DNA from: Helianthus annuus
Taxonomy: Eukaryota > Streptophyta > Magnoliopsida > Asterales > Asteraceae
Direction of reading: 5' to 3'
Assembly: GCF_002127325.2 (NCBI RefSeq)
Contig: NC_035448.2
Span: 122,529,800 to 122,593,799 of the forward strand
Length of the DNA: 64,000 bases
Shown here: positions 60,811 through 64,000 of the stretch, in pieces
How positions within the stretch are numbered: position 1 is the stretch's first letter
Layout: the number at the start of each line of letters is the position of its first letter
The notes under the pieces: generated by a model
Databases searched by the model: none
What the model was told of the DNA's origin: nothing
The model's input: only the letters and a program-made list of their open reading frames with translations
Program-made: the position numbers and the translations under genes

Positions 60811-61472
60811 GCCCAAATAATTTTCATTTATTATATACAACTTGATTAAAAACAATTGCAGCATCATCTACAAATTAATGGGAATATGAGAAATCCTAAA
60901 TCTCAAATAGTGATGCAAAATATTACATATATACACATGCTGAAATTTGACTAAGCTGCTTCAAAGACTTACCTTAGAAAGAACAAAAAAAAAAAAAAAA
61001 ACAAAACCTAAGTAGAAGAATCCCCGCTTCTCCACTTTCTCGAACATCCCCGACGTAGTCTTCAGATCATATTACCAATAGAATCTGAGTATAATTTCTG
61101 AAACTCAATGACCAAATCCAGTGCTTATAAACCCTAGAAACACCATATTGTCAAAACCTTAACATACACTATTTTCAAATACGTTATCAAACAAACAGCA
61201 ACAGGAGTCCCCACTTGTGAATACCTATATTTGCACCATAAAGTCACAAAATTTAGGAAATCAGTATCAAAAAACCCGTATAAAGAAAGTATGGCAAATA
61301 CCATAATAAGAAATTAGCAAAATCTGCATGATTAGCATCTCGCATAACAACAAAGAAATCTTCACAAGTTACCGCTTGTCCATCGTGCCTTTAAAAGTAC
61401 AAACCCATCCCCTAAAATAAAAATGTGTCAGTTTTATCACAAAATAACGACGTAAACATCTTTCTTTACCTT
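60811..61472. other. AT-rich spacer
   Basis: No gene. An A-tract at 60984-61003; otherwise unremarkable. Confidence 0.5.
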
Positions 61473-62435
61473 TCAGAATCCTTGACTTCCAAATAATGTT
61501 TTGTACATGCGCACAACTTCAGCGCCCTTTTCATGAACCTGTAATAATACAATTAAAAGAAGCAAATTAGTCCACTTTTTTAATGCCAAAATGGATAACG
61601 TTTACTATATCGATGGCAAAAAAAATCGGATACTGGCTAAATGAAGAAAGGAGGGCTTACATCTTGTTCAAGTGCTATCCTACGTTCGTGTAATGCTTGC
61701 TTCCTTCTTTCCAAGCTAGCTTGAAGTACCGTGTTTCCTCTAGCCTAAAATAAAAAAAATATATATACACTAATATTGTTTAAAAATATATATTCACCGC
61801 ATGCATTTAGAAAATCAAAAGTATGACCTCATTTGCAAGTCTTTGCGTCAAGTATTTTTCATCATCTCAAGCCTCTGAATAGCAAGCCTACAAACAAACA
61901 AAATCCCTTTTATAAAATTAAATTCAGAAAAAAATACAATGCACTAAACTCTAAAGTGCATGATCTTACTCTTCTTCACCAGAAGAATCAAAAGATTCCA
62001 CTAAAGGAGTCTTTCTAGCCTGTAGGGAAATACAAACAATGATCAGAAAAAAGACACAATGTTATAAAAGCGGCTGCTAAACGGGCCGTGTTCATGGGGT
62101 GGGGATCGATCTTGATCATATAAATTTAAATAGTTATGTATTAGTAAATGACAGTTGAGAAACAAATAATTATCATTATATACTTAAAATACCAACTAAC
62201 TTAAATAAGAAGCTTAAAACACATTCACAAGTTTATATCAACTTCATTATATTATATGATTCTCACAAAGACATTTTATCGATCATTTTACTTAAGGTTA
62301 AAATTAAAAAAATCAAGATTGAACGAAAGATTATTGAATCAAAGCTTACTTGAAAAGATTAACAGGTAAATTGGAGATGAGGATTACAACAACACCATCA
62401 AAGCCCACCTCCAATTTTACTTCAAGGCTTGCCAT
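61473..62435 (-). pseudogene. Chimeric gene fragment with REN1-type RhoGAP coiled-coil exons
   Basis: Minus-strand exons by splice sites: 62435-62342 (ATG, MASLEVKLEVGFDG...), 62019-61970 (KTPLVESFDSSGEEE), 61887-61828 (LAIQRLE, then the frame slips), 61744-61661 (ARGNTVLQASLERRKQAL, HERRIALEQD) and 61538-61473 (VHEKGAEVVRM, ending GSQGF and TGA). The middle exons match the coiled-coil of plant PH-domain RhoGAPs such as REN1, which switch off ROP GTPases at the cell cortex; no PH or GAP domain is present. Exon 61887-61828 has two extra bases relative to the family frame, giving a TGA. The first and last exons are not family sequence, and the first junction is out of phase. An AT/telo-box-rich leader (62470-62830) lies upstream. 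Probably a captured, possibly transcribed fragment. Confidence 0.55.
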
Positions 62436-63236
62436 TATAACTCGATTTCTTGAAATCAAAATTGGTTATCAAAAACTAAAATCAACATAGATACAAACCC
62501 TATTTTCTAAACAGATTTGAGGATCTGAAACTAACACCAACATTCTATTAAAACAGCACAGGAAGCACAAAAAACTTACAGTTTGCCGAAACCCTAGATA
62601 GTTGAGGATCTGAACACAGTATCGTAACCCAACCCTAGCGATTACTTGTCTTCGGATGATCAGAACAAAGTGACAAATCTGTACACAGTGCCGGAACCCT
62701 AACAAGTTGAGGAGAAACGCCGGCATAAAATAAAATACCCAGATGAAAACCCTAGGTAACTGTAATTGCAACTTCGTCTTGTTAATCTCGTCTTCATCTT
62801 CAAACTCACCGATTGAGATTTGAGGGAATTAGGGCTTTGATTTGTGGAGAACGCGCGCGTGATTTTGTTAGCGAGGTGAACTCGGTGGAATATTAATAGT
62901 CTTCTGGTGGCCGTTGCGGTGGCGGTGGCGGTGGCTATGGTTTGAAGAGAGAGAGAGGTGTGAAGATGTTCTTCCGAGTTGAAGATAGAAAGAGAGAGGT
63001 GTGAAGATGACTGGTTTGAATTTTGAAAATGAAGGCAGGACTATATTTGAGAGAGAGGAGGATTAAAATTATGATTTGAGTTTTGAAATTGATTTTGAAA
63101 TTCCCTCTTAAAAAATCAGTAATTTATCTTAATAAAAAACGAAATTATGACATCATCATTGACATGTGGCATACCTTAGAAGCTGACACGTAGGCAGTTT
63201 ACATCAGCTCATCTTCTCTTATTATAGATAGTATAG
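62436..63236 (-). promoter_or_regulatory. Promoter/leader-like region of the chimeric fragment
   Basis: On the minus strand, several telo-box-like TAGGGTTT motifs (62495-62760), a GTAAGTTT donor-like site (about 62580), GA-rich repeats 'gagagagaggtgtgaagatg' twice (62945-63010) and GGTGGC repeats (62910-62940). No coding frame recognised. Confidence 0.4.
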
Positions 63237-63237
63237 A
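63195..63237 (-). mobile_element. Helitron-like 5' terminus
   Basis: The minus strand reads A|TCTATACTATCTATAATAAG then AGAAGATGAGC. A TC-starting, 'TCTATACTAT...TAAAAG.GAAG'-type end preceded by A is characteristic of plant Helitrons. The 3' CTRR end with hairpin was not found at the expected lower coordinates. Confidence 0.5.
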
Positions 63238-63459
63238 TAAATAATAAATTAATATTAAATCTTATTACATTTTAATAAAATATTATCCTCAAATCTAAAT
63301 TTTTAATTTAATATATTTTTAAAATAAATACCTCTCTTTCCTACTTATCTTATATTAAATATATAAATAATAAATTAATATTAAATGTTATCCTAATTTA
63401 TCTAAAATATAACATTTTTTATTATTTGGTATACAAAATTATATTTATTCAACTCGTGT

Positions 63460-64000
63460 AAAAGGCTGGGGTTTTAAAAATAATTTTTTTTATTATTTAC
63501 TATTCAAAGTTCAATTTTATAACCCGTGTAATATACGGAGTTTTTAAAGATATAACTTTTTATCATTTACTATGTAAAATTAGAACACGTGTAATACACG
63601 GGGTTTTTTAAGGATATATTTTTTTATTATTTGGTAGATTTTTCAACCTGACTATACATGAGTTTTTTAAAGATACGACGTTTTTAGTACTTAATATACA
63701 AAATTACATTTATTTAATCTGTGTAATACACATGGTTTTTAAAGATATAACTCTTTTTTAGATCTATTCAATATGTGTAATATACGCGGTTTTTAAGGAT
63801 GTAATTTTTTTAGTATTTGGTACATTTATTCAACCCGATTATACACGGGTTTTTAAAGATACGACGTTTTTAGTATTTAGTATACAAAATTACATTTATT
63901 TAATCTGTCCAATACACATGGTTTTTAAAGATATAATTTTTTTATTATTTGATATATAAAATTACATTTATTTAACCCGTACAATATACGAGGTTCATAA
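63460..64000. repeat. Array of ~50-75-bp units carrying short hairpins (CCGTGTAATACACGG type)
   Basis: At least nine units, starting about 63465, 63521, 63578, 63640, 63716, 63768, 63830, 63902 and 63977. Each has a hairpin (for example CACGTGTAATACACGGG, CCCGATTATACACGGG, TCTGTGTAATACACATGG), then 'ttttaaagatat', then 'ttattatttggtatacaaaattacatttatt'. The array runs out of the window. Confidence 0.8.

Overview
The window is nuclear DNA of a flowering plant. It holds two host genes with plant-type introns in about 64 kb of nested transposable elements. The repeat style (Sirevirus-like elements with several polypurine tracts, long chromovirus-type LTRs) suggests Asteraceae; this is recognition from memory, not a search. 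The intact host genes are a cytosolic ribosomal protein S11 gene (+, 19709-21966, six exons, 159 aa) and a squalene epoxidase gene (-, 46491 down to 43076, eight exons, 528 aa, one GC-AG intron).

Layout. 1-6968: a 5'-truncated Ty3/gypsy element with an uninterrupted 1,357-codon gag-pol frame and a 2.46-kb 3' LTR. 6969-8215: part of a related LTR on the minus strand. 8216-15105: a Sirevirus-type gag with two amber stops joined to a gag-only element (A), then a minus-strand LTR fragment to 15608. 16149-19505: inverted-repeat and hAT-like MITEs, including two interleaved inverted repeats and a nested 1.3-kb palindromic element. 19551-21966: RPS11, with a Tourist-like MITE in intron 3. 22191-25255: a TIR element carrying a fragment of a reversibly glycosylated polypeptide gene, a hAT MITE with perfect termini, and another TIR element. 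25328-34735: a gypsy LTR split by a complete gag-only element (B, 27090-33450, TSD AAGTG). 35110-42777: a LINE fragment split by a complete gag-only gypsy-like element (C, 35204-42201, TSD TCGAC). 43076-46491: squalene epoxidase. 48150-51119: a solo LTR with TSD ATTAC. 51156-51709: a hAT MITE. 53065-58069: a decayed 5'-truncated copia element. 58233-63237: same-strand exon fragments of a GH3 glucosidase, a signal peptide peptidase-like protease and a REN1-type RhoGAP, plus minisatellites, next to a Helitron-like 5' terminus. 63460-64000: an array of hairpin-bearing repeats.

The two host genes are unrelated and there is no operon logic. Two observations stand out. First, three LTR elements (A, B, C) keep gag-type coding but no pol; two are bounded by target-site duplications and LTRs only 1-2% diverged, so they were probably mobilised in trans. 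Second, nearly every LTR, one leader and several MITEs carry a cluster of their own short, often CpG-rich and palindromic 'word', different for each family (for example TTGTGCGATC, ACGCGGCCCGCGTAA, CTTACGGACCGTAAG, GTTGCGACTCGAGACC, GGCCCAATCA). I know of no general account of this signature.

All calls come from reading the sequence; no search, alignment program or folding was run.
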